Below are positions 1 through 6,057 of a stretch of 13,580 nt of DNA, piece by piece. Position numbers and translations under genes: made by a program. This stretch comes from Nitrospinaceae bacterium (lineage in GTDB: Bacteria; Nitrospinota; Nitrospinia; Nitrospinales; VA-1), in the NCBI GenBank assembly GCA_029937655.1, contig JAPYPK010000036.1, forward strand, positions 1 to 13,580, given 5' to 3'. Each line of letters opens with the position of its first letter. Position 1 is the stretch's first letter. The notes under the pieces were generated by a model. The model ran no database searches. It saw only the letters and a program-made list of their open reading frames with translations, and was not told the origin of the DNA.

Positions 1-768
1 AAACAAGTTATCGATACAGCCGCACGAATTGAACTTAAAGACCACGATGTTGATGGAACAGGTTTGGCGAGGGTATTGAACCCCTACGATGAGTTTGCGT
101 TAGAAGAGGCATTGAGAATTCGCGAGCGTAATCCTGATACAGAGGTTATTCTTGTCAGCCTTGGGCCTGAGTGTTTTAGAGACACCCTGCGAGCTGGTTT
201 GGCAATGGGAGCAGATCGCGCAGTGCACTTACTGGATCCCCTGTTCGCCGAAGTGGACTCTTTGACCACTGCTTATTTATTAGGGCAAGCAGCCATTTTT
301 CTTGGATTTGATCTTATTTTTTGTGGTAGACAGGCAGTTGATGATGACATGGCGCAGATTGGACCCGCAATTGCGGTTTACCTCCAGATTCCTTGTATAA
401 CTGTTCTGACTCAACTTGAGTTTTCAGAGGACAGGAGCAAGGTAGTGGCTACTAGACAAATAGAAGGGGGATCCGAGATTATAGAATCTCCGCTGCCCGT
501 TCTTTTCACCTGCCAGAAAGGATTAAACCAACCTCGCCTACCTTCCCTTAAGGGAATTATGGCCTCCAAAAAAAAAGCAATAGAAATTATCGATGCCAAA
601 GAACTGACCTTTGTGCCAAACGAAAGATGCGTTCTAACGGGTACTTTGAATCAAACGCGGCTAAGCTTGCCAGACCGACAGGGTAAAGGGAAAATAATTG
701 ATGGACCTACTAACGATGCTGTTATGCAATTGGTAAAGATCTTGCGAGAACAAGAAAAAGTGGTGTAG
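1..768 (+). CDS. etfB: Electron transfer flavoprotein subunit beta (5' partial)
   Basis: Beta subunit of the heterodimeric electron transfer flavoprotein, which takes electrons from acyl-CoA or similar dehydrogenases and passes them to a membrane quinone oxidoreductase. The reading frame is open from base 1 and begins KQVIDTAARIELKD, which matches the region just after the usual N-terminal MKIxVCIKQV of EtfB, so only about seven residues lie outside the window. The TTG at 64 is internal and not the start. Seen in the frame are the family-typical NPYDEFALEEALRIRE segment and the GRQAVDDDMAQIGPAIA stretch, in the region that in EtfB helps bind AMP and the partner subunit. The length (255 residues visible, about 262 expected) is normal. 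A small membrane protein gene and then etfA follow on the same strand. Bifurcating versus classical type cannot be decided here. Confidence 0.95.
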   Translation, partial: KQVIDTAARIELKDHDVDGTGLARVLNPYDEFALEEALRIRERNPDTEVILVSLGPECFRDTLRAGLAMGADRAVHLLDPLFAEVDSLTTAYLLGQAAIFLGFDLIFCGRQAVDDDMAQIGPAIAVYLQIPCITVLTQLEFSEDRSKVVATRQIEGGSEIIESPLPVLFTCQKGLNQPRLPSLKGIMASKKKAIEIIDAKELTFVPNERCVLTGTLNQTRLSLPDRQGKGKIIDGPTNDAVMQLVKILREQEKVV

Positions 769-826
769 ACTGGTTTGTAATAAACTTGTGATTATCAATT
801 GAAGAGCATGTAATTAAAATTTTTTT

Positions 827-1030
827 ATGCAAACTATCAAACCCGAACGTGAAAAATCCTTCCAACCACTTCAGCAGATCAAGCGCTTTGGTTCCAAGCA
901 CAAGGGCGAAATAGGTCTTGGTGCTCTCATTCTTTATGTCTTTTTACTTGGTCTTGGTACGGTAGGCGAGGTCTGGGACGTTGAGTGGATACTTGACCTG
1001 CCGATTTTTCGCCCTCCTGGTAAGTACTAA
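827..1030 (+). CDS. Small one-pass membrane protein between etfB and etfA
   Basis: 67 residues, family not named. The N-terminal 27 residues are basic and hydrophilic (KPEREKSFQPLQQIKRFGSK), followed by one hydrophobic segment at about residues 31-50 (LGALILYVFLLGLGTVGEVW), then a short tail ending DLPIFRPPGKY. By the positive-inside rule the N-terminus should be cytoplasmic and the tail outside. No signal-peptidase or lipobox motif is seen. It lies 58 bp after etfB and 164 bp before etfA on the same strand, a position that suggests a link to ETF. A membrane tether or adaptor is possible, but this is inference only. There is no clear Shine-Dalgarno sequence upstream of the ATG. The coherent membrane topology and its place in a directional gene string argue that it is a real gene. 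Confidence 0.7.
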   Translation: MQTIKPEREKSFQPLQQIKRFGSKHKGEIGLGALILYVFLLGLGTVGEVWDVEWILDLPIFRPPGKY

Positions 1031-1046
1031 GTTCCTGACAAAAAGT

Positions 1047-1098
1047 TATTATTCCTGCCCAGCGTATTAATATTAGCCAAAGCGGGCCAGTAATAATA
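1047..1098. repeat. Imperfect inverted repeat between the small membrane protein and etfA
   Basis: The arm at 1047-1060 (TATTATTCCTGCCC) pairs with 1084-1098 (GGGCCAGTAATAATA). This gives 13 base pairs, one C/T mismatch and one bulged C, around a 23-base loop. A competing 7-bp perfect pairing exists between CGTATTA (1063-1069) and TAATACG (1094-1100). No T-run follows on the + strand, so it is not a classical terminator for the upstream genes. On the - strand the stem is followed by CTTTTTG, but no - strand gene is present. It could be an mRNA processing or attenuation structure, or a protein-binding dyad. Confidence 0.4.
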
Positions 1099-1158
1099 CG
1101 TTAAAAAGATTGACAGTTTGCTGCGTATTGACACAAGAGTTGTTTTTCTTTGTTCAAC

Positions 1159-1189
1159 TTGACTTTATTTCTTAATTTGAGACTACAAT
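1159..1189 (+). promoter_or_regulatory. Possible etfA promoter giving a nearly leaderless mRNA
   Basis: TTGACT (1159-1164) and TACAAT (1184-1189) resemble -35 and -10 hexamers, with a 19-bp spacer that is longer than ideal. The -10 ends only five bases before the etfA ATG at 1195, so transcription would begin at or within a base or two of the start codon. This fits the absence of any Shine-Dalgarno sequence before etfA. Other TTGACA hexamers at 1110-1115 and 1128-1133 lack a good -10 at proper spacing. Confidence 0.3.
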
Positions 1190-1194
1190 AACGC

Positions 1195-2196
1195 ATGAGC
1201 ACAACCAAGAGCATTTTGGTGGTAGTTGAATCAAGTAAAACCGGTATTAAACCTTTTGCTTTTGAAACGATTCATGCGGCTCGACTTTTGGCAGACTCTT
1301 TGGGGGGTACCGTTGACGCTTTGTGTCTTGGATTGGAGAAGGCTCAGGCAAATCCCCTTGTTCATTGGGGCGCTGACTATGTAAAAATTCTCGAGAACCC
1401 CCTTTTTAGAGCGGTTACTTTGGAGCAGTCGCTTCTAGCCATTGAGCCCCTAGTTAATTTAGAGAAACCGTACGCGGTTTTATTTGCGGCAACAACTCAT
1501 GGAAAAGAACTTGCGGCTTCTTTATCCGCCAAGTTAAATGTTGGTTTGGCCACGGATTGTATTTCTATCGAGGCAGGGGAACAGGGAGAAATTATGGTTC
1601 GACGTCCGGTCTACGCCGGCAAAGCCATTTCTCATCTCACCTTGCAAGGTTCCGGTCCCCATATTTTGAGTTTGCGGAAAAACATCTTTCGGGGCTCCAG
1701 TCCAGACACTTCTCGGATAGGAAAAGTGGAGTTACTGGATCTTAAAATTCCTGACGATCAATTGGTTCTTAAGATTCGAGAAGTTGTCAAGGAGGCAGGA
1801 ACCCAGCTGGACGTTACAGAAGCACGGGTTATCGTTTCTGGAGGGTTGGGTATGCAGCAGCCAGAAAACTTCAAACTTTTGGAGGATTTGGCTCAGGTAC
1901 TTCAAGGTGCTGTAGGTGCGAGCAGACCTGTAGTGGATAATGGGTGGAGAAAATATTCTAACCAAATAGGCCAAACAGGGCGTACGGTTCAACCCGATTT
2001 ATATATAGCTTGTGGTATTTCAGGTGCGGTACAACATCTAGCCGGGATGTCTGCAGCCAAGTGTATTGTGGCGATCAACAAAGATGCCAACGCCCCCATT
2101 TTTTCTGTGGCCGACTATGGGATAGTTGGAGATGCTCTGGAGATCCTTCCCCTGATAACTGAGGAATTTCGCAGGGTCCTTGGTTCCGCAAATTAA
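1195..2196 (+). CDS. etfA: Electron transfer flavoprotein subunit alpha
   Basis: FAD-binding alpha subunit of electron transfer flavoprotein, partner of the EtfB encoded upstream. The 333-residue length is typical. The N-terminal domain (about residues 1-195) includes LFAATTHGKELAASLSAKL. The C-terminal FAD domain carries the hallmark series VGASRPVVDNGW, then QIGQTGRTVQPDLYIACGISGAVQH, then INKDANAPIFSVADYGIVGDA, which contact the flavin and are the most conserved part of EtfA. It lies 164 bp after a small membrane protein and 36 bp before rsmG. No Shine-Dalgarno sequence precedes the ATG, and a -10-like TACAAT ends five bases upstream, so a leaderless message is possible. No dehydrogenase or ETF:quinone oxidoreductase gene is in view, so the electron donor is unknown. 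Confidence 0.96.
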   Translation: MSTTKSILVVVESSKTGIKPFAFETIHAARLLADSLGGTVDALCLGLEKAQANPLVHWGADYVKILENPLFRAVTLEQSLLAIEPLVNLEKPYAVLFAATTHGKELAASLSAKLNVGLATDCISIEAGEQGEIMVRRPVYAGKAISHLTLQGSGPHILSLRKNIFRGSSPDTSRIGKVELLDLKIPDDQLVLKIREVVKEAGTQLDVTEARVIVSGGLGMQQPENFKLLEDLAQVLQGAVGASRPVVDNGWRKYSNQIGQTGRTVQPDLYIACGISGAVQHLAGMSAAKCIVAINKDANAPIFSVADYGIVGDALEILPLITEEFRRVLGSAN

Positions 2197-2232
2197 TTAG
2201 GTTGACTTCAATCAGCCCTACCCCTCTTTTTT

Positions 2233-2877
2233 ATGAAAAATCGTCTAATTGAGCTTGTAAGTGACGGTTCAATTGATTTAGATTCAGATACCTCACCAGA
2301 GTCAGCAGCTGAACAACTGATTCTTTATTTGACGGAATGGAAACGCTGGAACGCAAAAATCAACCTGACTGCGGAACGCAATGAATTATCGGTCATAAAC
2401 AAACATATTTATGAATCCCTTCAATACGCTCGAGCAATTTCACCAACCGGGTCGTTGGTAGACATTGGGAGCGGGGCGGGTTTTCCAGGTATACCCGTTA
2501 AGATTATTCGCCCCCAGTTGGAGGTTGTTCTAGTTGAGAGCCAGCGAAAAAGGGCAAATTTCCTTAAAGCAGCTATTCGCTCCATTGAATTGTCTACAAT
2601 TCAGTGTGTTCACGGGCGAGTGACAGATTTCCCAAAATTTGTCGGGAAATATGATTTTGTAACCCTGCGGCATGTACTCGACCCACACTTAAGCTTGCAA
2701 TTAGGGGCGGGTCTTTTAAGTCCTGGCGGTAGTTTGATTTTGCAGACTAGTTTTGACCACTCGTTTCAACTCGATTTTCTGGACTCCCTTCAACTTTCGC
2801 CTATTAATGAGATTTTTTTTGAACGGTCAGGCAGCGCACATTCTAAAATCATGTTTTTTAAGCAAGACTCTACCTAA
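2233..2877 (+). CDS. rsmG: 16S rRNA (guanine-527-N7)-methyltransferase RsmG (GidB)
   Basis: S-adenosylmethionine-dependent methyltransferase that makes m7G527 in the 530 loop of 16S rRNA. 214 residues, normal for the family. Seen are the WNAKINLTAE segment at about 39-48 (family WNxxxNLTA), HIYESL near 58-63 (family HxxDSL), the SAM-binding motif VDIGSGAGFPGIPVKI at 76-91, and the acidic ribose-binding region LVESQRKRANFLK near 100-112. VTLRHV near 143 corresponds to the usual VTARA. It stands directly before parS and parA, the classic rsmG-parA-parB order found near many bacterial replication origins. mnmG, often upstream in that block, is replaced here by etfA. A Shine-Dalgarno sequence is not evident: the ATG follows a pyrimidine-rich CCCCTCTTTTTT tract. 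Confidence 0.95.
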   Translation: MKNRLIELVSDGSIDLDSDTSPESAAEQLILYLTEWKRWNAKINLTAERNELSVINKHIYESLQYARAISPTGSLVDIGSGAGFPGIPVKIIRPQLEVVLVESQRKRANFLKAAIRSIELSTIQCVHGRVTDFPKFVGKYDFVTLRHVLDPHLSLQLGAGLLSPGGSLILQTSFDHSFQLDFLDSLQLSPINEIFFERSGSAHSKIMFFKQDST

Positions 2878-2908
2878 AACTTGTATCCTCACACAATGAT
2901 TCAATGGT

Positions 2909-2924
2909 TGTTCCACGTGAAACA
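2909..2924 (+). promoter_or_regulatory. parS centromere site 1
   Basis: TGTTCCACGTGAAACA matches the Bacillus-type parS consensus TGTTNCACGTGAAACA at every defined position, with C at the free position. It is the sequence to which ParB binds and from which it spreads. It lies 32 bp after rsmG and upstream of parA and parB. Confidence 0.93.
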
Positions 2925-2959
2925 AGTGAAACTTTGTTTGCAATAAGAAAAATTGCTGG

Positions 2960-2975
2960 TGTTTCACGTGGAACA
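2960..2975 (-). promoter_or_regulatory. parS centromere site 2, inverted copy
   Basis: TGTTTCACGTGGAACA is the exact reverse complement of site 1. The identity extends to 17 bases (2908-2924 versus 2960-2976), and the two starts are 51 bp apart. On the - strand it reads as the consensus TGTTNCACGTGAAACA. A further half-site, GTGAAAC at 2926-2932, lies between the two. The proposed parA -35 element begins one base after the shared inverted repeat ends, so ParB bound here could also repress parA. Confidence 0.92.
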
Positions 2976-2976
2976 A

Positions 2977-3004
2977 TTGCACTTAAAGTTAGAAACTATA
3001 TAAA
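2977..3004 (+). promoter_or_regulatory. Likely parA promoter beside parS
   Basis: TTGCAC (2977-2982) and TATAAA (2999-3004) with a 16-bp spacer form a reasonable sigma70-type promoter. Transcription would start near 3011, giving a leader of about 46 bases before the parA ATG at 3057. The -35 touches parS site 2, suggesting autoregulation by ParB. Inferred from sequence match only. Confidence 0.45.
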
Positions 3005-3056
3005 GTGTGTGCTAATCTTCTCTAAAAAGTTTGTTTTTCAAGAAAGTTACCAGTTT

Positions 3057-3911
3057 ATGGGAAAAATAATCAGCGTCGCGAATCAAAAAGGTGGGGTTGG
3101 GAAAACTACAACAGCTGTTAATCTTGCCGCTTGTTTAGCCTTATCTGGTAGGAAAATTCTCGTCGTTGATATGGATCCTCAGGGTAATGCCTCAAGTGGG
3201 CTTGGCGTTAATCTTGGGGCAAACCAAAAGGGAGTTTACGAATTATTAGCGGATGACGCCTATCTTGAGCAGGTTATTTATCCCACAGAAATTGATACCC
3301 TAAAAGTTATTCCTTCGAGCGCAGATTTAGCTGGCGCTGAAATTGAGTTAGTTGAGAGGGATCACAGGGAAAAAATTCTTAGTTTGGCTTTAAATGGAGC
3401 GAATGAAGAATATGAATTTATTGTTATAGATTGCCCCCCTTCCTTGGGCCTTCTCACTCTTAATGCGCTGACAGCGTCACAGTCTGTTCTTATCCCTATG
3501 CAGTGCGAGTATTACTCTCTGCAGGGACTGAGCCACTTGCTAAAAACCTTACAACTAATTAAAAAATCAATAAATCCCAATCTTAAAGTAGAGGGCATAC
3601 TCCTTACGATGTACGATAACCGAACTCTATTAACGAGTCAGGTAGAAAATCAGGTGAAGAACTATTTTAGTGAATTTCTAATGAAAACTATTATTCCGAG
3701 GAATATCCGTCTGAGCGAAGCCCCAAGTCATGGGAAACCAATCGTTTTATATGCGAATAGATCAAAGGGTTCTGACGCGTATGTTGAATTAGCACAGGAA
3801 GTAATTAAGCGGACAAAGGGCGAAATGATTTCTCCTAGAACAGAACCACAGGAAATTGCTTATGAAGAATGGATAAAGGAAAATAAACTCAGGGATTTTT
3901 CAAAAAAATAG
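3057..3911 (+). CDS. parA: Chromosome partitioning ATPase ParA (Soj)
   Basis: ParA ATPase that binds DNA non-specifically in its ATP dimer form and drives segregation of ParB-parS complexes. 284 residues from this start. Seen are the deviant Walker A NQKGGVGKTTT at 9-19 with signature lysine K11, the Walker A' VVDMDPQGNAS at 37-46, and Walker B FIVIDCPPSLG followed by LLTLNALTAS. The C-terminal tail (about 30 residues after QEVIKRTKGE) is longer than in minimal Soj. The frame is open back to an ATG at 2904, but that version would translate through both parS sites and the likely promoter. Family members begin with MxKIIxVANQKGG, so 3057 is the start. No strong Shine-Dalgarno sequence is seen before it. 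parB follows 49 bp downstream. Confidence 0.96.
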   Translation: MGKIISVANQKGGVGKTTTAVNLAACLALSGRKILVVDMDPQGNASSGLGVNLGANQKGVYELLADDAYLEQVIYPTEIDTLKVIPSSADLAGAEIELVERDHREKILSLALNGANEEYEFIVIDCPPSLGLLTLNALTASQSVLIPMQCEYYSLQGLSHLLKTLQLIKKSINPNLKVEGILLTMYDNRTLLTSQVENQVKNYFSEFLMKTIIPRNIRLSEAPSHGKPIVLYANRSKGSDAYVELAQEVIKRTKGEMISPRTEPQEIAYEEWIKENKLRDFSKK

Positions 3912-3960
3912 ATGATCTGATGCTATCATCGCATACAACACGAGAAGAGAGAATTTCAAT

Positions 3961-4818
3961 ATGAATCGAAAAGCTTTGGGGAAGGGGATTGAAGCTTTAA
4001 TTCCTAGTTTTGAGAATGGTACGTCCGAGAGTGAACATACAACCGGATCGGTGGATCTATTAATTGATGAAATAGTTCCAAACCGTTTGCAACCCAGACA
4101 ACACTTTGATGACGAAAAATTTAATGAACTTGAACGTTCGATACGAGAGCACGGGGTGCTGCAACCTATTGTAGTCCAAAAGAATGCAAAAGGGTATGAG
4201 CTGATCGTTGGAGAGCGACGCTGGCGGGCCAGCAAAAAAGCTGGACTCAAAAAAATTCCGTCCATCATCCGTGAAGTGACGGATACAGAATCTCTTGAAC
4301 TTGCGCTGATCGAAAATCTGAACCGACAGGACCTTAACCCCATTGAAGAAGCTGAGGCTTACGAACGGTTAGCAAAAGACTTCGGGCTCACTCAGGAAAA
4401 AATTTCTCAACGAATGGGTAAAAGCCGGGAGGCAGTAGCCAATGCATTAAGGCTTCTTAAACTACCTCGTCAGGTTAAGGAAGATATGATTGGTGGTAGG
4501 TTGACTATGGGACACGGACGCGCACTTTTGGGCTTGAGTTCTGAAAAAGATATTGACGCTTTTCGGAGAAAAATAATACGCCATACATTGAGTGTTCGGG
4601 AGACAGAAGCCCAAGTCACCCGGTGGAAGCTGCCGCAAGGAAATACGACGAAAAACACAAAAACGCACAAGGGTATCTTTGTTAAAAAATTAGAAATGGA
4701 ATTAGAGCGAAAATTAGGAACAAAAGTCGAAATTACTTCGAACAAAAAAGGCGGTCAAGTCCTAATCAAATATTATTCAGATGATGATCTAGAGCGTATC
4801 CGGACATTATTTGTTTAA
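3961..4818 (+). CDS. parB: Chromosome partitioning protein ParB (Spo0J)
   Basis: CTP-dependent DNA clamp that loads at parS and stimulates ParA. 285 residues. In order: the ParA-activating N-terminal peptide RKALGKGIEALIP (residues 3-15), then the ParB/Srx CTPase domain with LQPRQHFD, IREHGVLQPIVV and GERRWRA (85-91). Next come ENLNRQDLNPIEEAEAY (118-134), the parS-recognising helix-turn-helix LTQEKISQRMGKSREAVANA (143-162) with LRLLKLP, and a C-terminal dimerisation region ending DDDLERIRTLFV. A linker rich in T, N and K (TTKNTKTHK, about residues 229-237) joins the last two domains. It sits 49 bp after parA and 50 bp before the bactofilin gene, probably in one operon. Cognate parS sites lie just upstream of parA. 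Confidence 0.97.
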   Translation: MNRKALGKGIEALIPSFENGTSESEHTTGSVDLLIDEIVPNRLQPRQHFDDEKFNELERSIREHGVLQPIVVQKNAKGYELIVGERRWRASKKAGLKKIPSIIREVTDTESLELALIENLNRQDLNPIEEAEAYERLAKDFGLTQEKISQRMGKSREAVANALRLLKLPRQVKEDMIGGRLTMGHGRALLGLSSEKDIDAFRRKIIRHTLSVRETEAQVTRWKLPQGNTTKNTKTHKGIFVKKLEMELERKLGTKVEITSNKKGGQVLIKYYSDDDLERIRTLFV

Positions 4819-4868
4819 ATAATAGGTAATTAATTTTTTACTATTGTTGTAGTTATCAGGAGATAAGC

Positions 4869-5249
4869 ATGGTGCAAAAAAACGAAGAATTGCCAATCAA
4901 GGCTTACTTAGGCTCAGACGCATTATTTAAAGGAACATTGACTTTTGAAGGTACAGTGCGGATTGATGGGCAGTTTGAGGGCCAAGTAAACACCAACGAT
5001 ACGCTCGTTATAGGCGAGACCGGCAATATGAAAGCAGATATAAAGGTAGGTACTCTTGTTTGCAAGGGGCAATTGGCTGGAAAGGTGGTAGCATCAAAAA
5101 CAATCGAAATGCATCCTGCAAGTAAAATTAAAGGAGATGTTCAGACACGTGCTTTATCTATGGCATTAGGTGCTGTGCTTGACGGTCACTTAAATATGAC
5201 AGGAGGCGAGAGCAAGAAAGTCGTTAATCTAGTAGAGAAGAAAACATAG
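4869..5249 (+). CDS. Bactofilin (DUF583) cytoskeletal protein
   Basis: Polymer-forming beta-helical cytoskeletal protein of 126 residues. The core starts at about residue 12 with AYLGSDALFKGTLTFEGTVR followed by IDGQFEGQV, the standard bactofilin opening. It continues as short glycine-spaced repeats (LVIGETGNMKADIKV, LVCKGQLAGKVVASKTIEM, GDVQTRALSMALGAVLDG) to about residue 112, then a short basic tail. Bactofilins assemble without nucleotide and act as scaffolds for cell-wall enzymes or for positioning ParA and ParB. The location 50 bp after parB is the arrangement known in myxobacteria and other deltaproteobacteria-like genomes. A good Shine-Dalgarno AGGAG (4858-4862) precedes the ATG by six bases. 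No transmembrane segment is visible, so membrane contact would be through the N-terminal tail or partners. Confidence 0.93.
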   Translation: MVQKNEELPIKAYLGSDALFKGTLTFEGTVRIDGQFEGQVNTNDTLVIGETGNMKADIKVGTLVCKGQLAGKVVASKTIEMHPASKIKGDVQTRALSMALGAVLDGHLNMTGGESKKVVNLVEKKT

Positions 5250-5308
5250 ATTACGTTTAATCGGTCTGGCAAATTATTTTCTTGCAGGTGCTCCGCATAA
5301 TTTTTTAG

Positions 5309-5335
5309 TTGTTTTTTTAAAGTGCTCAGTATGAT
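5309..5335 (+). promoter_or_regulatory. Possible rsmI promoter close to the start codon
   Basis: TTGTTT (5309-5314) and TATGAT (5330-5335) are separated by 15 bp, which is short. The -10-like hexamer ends five bases before the rsmI ATG at 5341, the same distance as seen at etfA, and no Shine-Dalgarno sequence is present. A leaderless transcript is a possibility, weakly supported. Confidence 0.22.
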
Positions 5336-5340
5336 TCAAA

Positions 5341-6057
5341 ATGGGTAAGGCAAAAGAGGTGGAGGAGACAGGTACCTTATACATCATAAGTACACCAATA
5401 GGTAACTTAAAGGATGTCACTCATCGTTCATTGGAGCTACTCCGGGATGTTGACTTAATTGCCGCAGAGGACACTCGGCGGACGGGTATCCTTTTAAAAC
5501 ATTATGATATCAAGACGCCTCTTTCGAGCTTTAACACTTATAATCAAGTAAAAAAATCTGATCGATTAATAGCTCGGCTTAAGGGGGGACATGACTTAGC
5601 GCTTGTATCAGACGCTGGCACACCTGGGGTTTCAGACCCCCTTTATTATTTAGTAAAGGTTGCACTTGATGAACGCGTGCCTGTGGTTTCACTTCCAGGC
5701 CCATCGGCAGTATTGGGTGCACTCACGGTATCAGGTTTGCCGGTTAACCGTTTTGTGTTTGAAGGGTTTCTGCCCCGTAAAAAAGGACGTAAAAAAATAA
5801 TCGCAGAGTTAGCGCAAGAAAAAAGAACCATCGTCCTTTTCGAATCACCACACAGAATTGTAAAAACCCTCAACGAACTTTATCAGGTTATGGGTGAGCG
5901 TAAAGCAGCCTTAGCAAGAGAGTTGACTAAAATTCACGAGGAAGTGATCCGGGGAACCTTAGGGGAGCTTGCTATTAAAGCTGAAGAAAAAAAATTAAAA
6001 GGTGAAATCACACTTGTTATTTCTGGGGCTCCAAAGACCCGGAATAGAGAGAATTAA
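5341..6057 (+). CDS. rsmI: 16S rRNA (cytidine-1402-2'-O)-methyltransferase RsmI
   Basis: Tetrapyrrole-methylase-fold enzyme that 2'-O-methylates C1402 in the decoding centre of 16S rRNA. Seen in order: GTLYIISTPIGNLKDVTHRS (11-30), LIAAEDTRRTGILLKHY (39-55), SFNTYN, the SAM-site LALVSDAGTPGVSDP (86-100), SLPGPSAVLGALTVSGLP, FVFEGFLPRKKGRKK, TIVLFESPHRI and RELTKIHEEVIRGTLGEL. All catalytic-domain landmarks are present. At 238 residues it is shorter than the roughly 286-residue E. coli protein and lacks the extra C-terminal domain, ending soon after GEITLVISGA. Its stop codon abuts the ATG of the MinD-like gene with no gap, so the two are probably co-transcribed and translationally coupled. 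No Shine-Dalgarno sequence is obvious. Confidence 0.95.
   Translation: MGKAKEVEETGTLYIISTPIGNLKDVTHRSLELLRDVDLIAAEDTRRTGILLKHYDIKTPLSSFNTYNQVKKSDRLIARLKGGHDLALVSDAGTPGVSDPLYYLVKVALDERVPVVSLPGPSAVLGALTVSGLPVNRFVFEGFLPRKKGRKKIIAELAQEKRTIVLFESPHRIVKTLNELYQVMGERKAALARELTKIHEEVIRGTLGELAIKAEEKKLKGEITLVISGAPKTRNREN

Noticed and set aside
64..768. TTG at 64 as the start of EtfB
   Set aside because: The frame continues upstream to base 1 with residues typical of EtfB (KQVIDTAARIEL), so the true start is outside the window.
2904..3056. 51-residue N-terminal extension of ParA
   Set aside because: It would translate both parS sites and the promoter, and ParA proteins begin at the MxKIIxVANQKGG sequence found at 3057.
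5148..5153. CACGTG inside the bactofilin gene as a third parS
   Set aside because: Only the six-base core matches; the flanks (AGACACGTGCTT) do not fit the parS arms.
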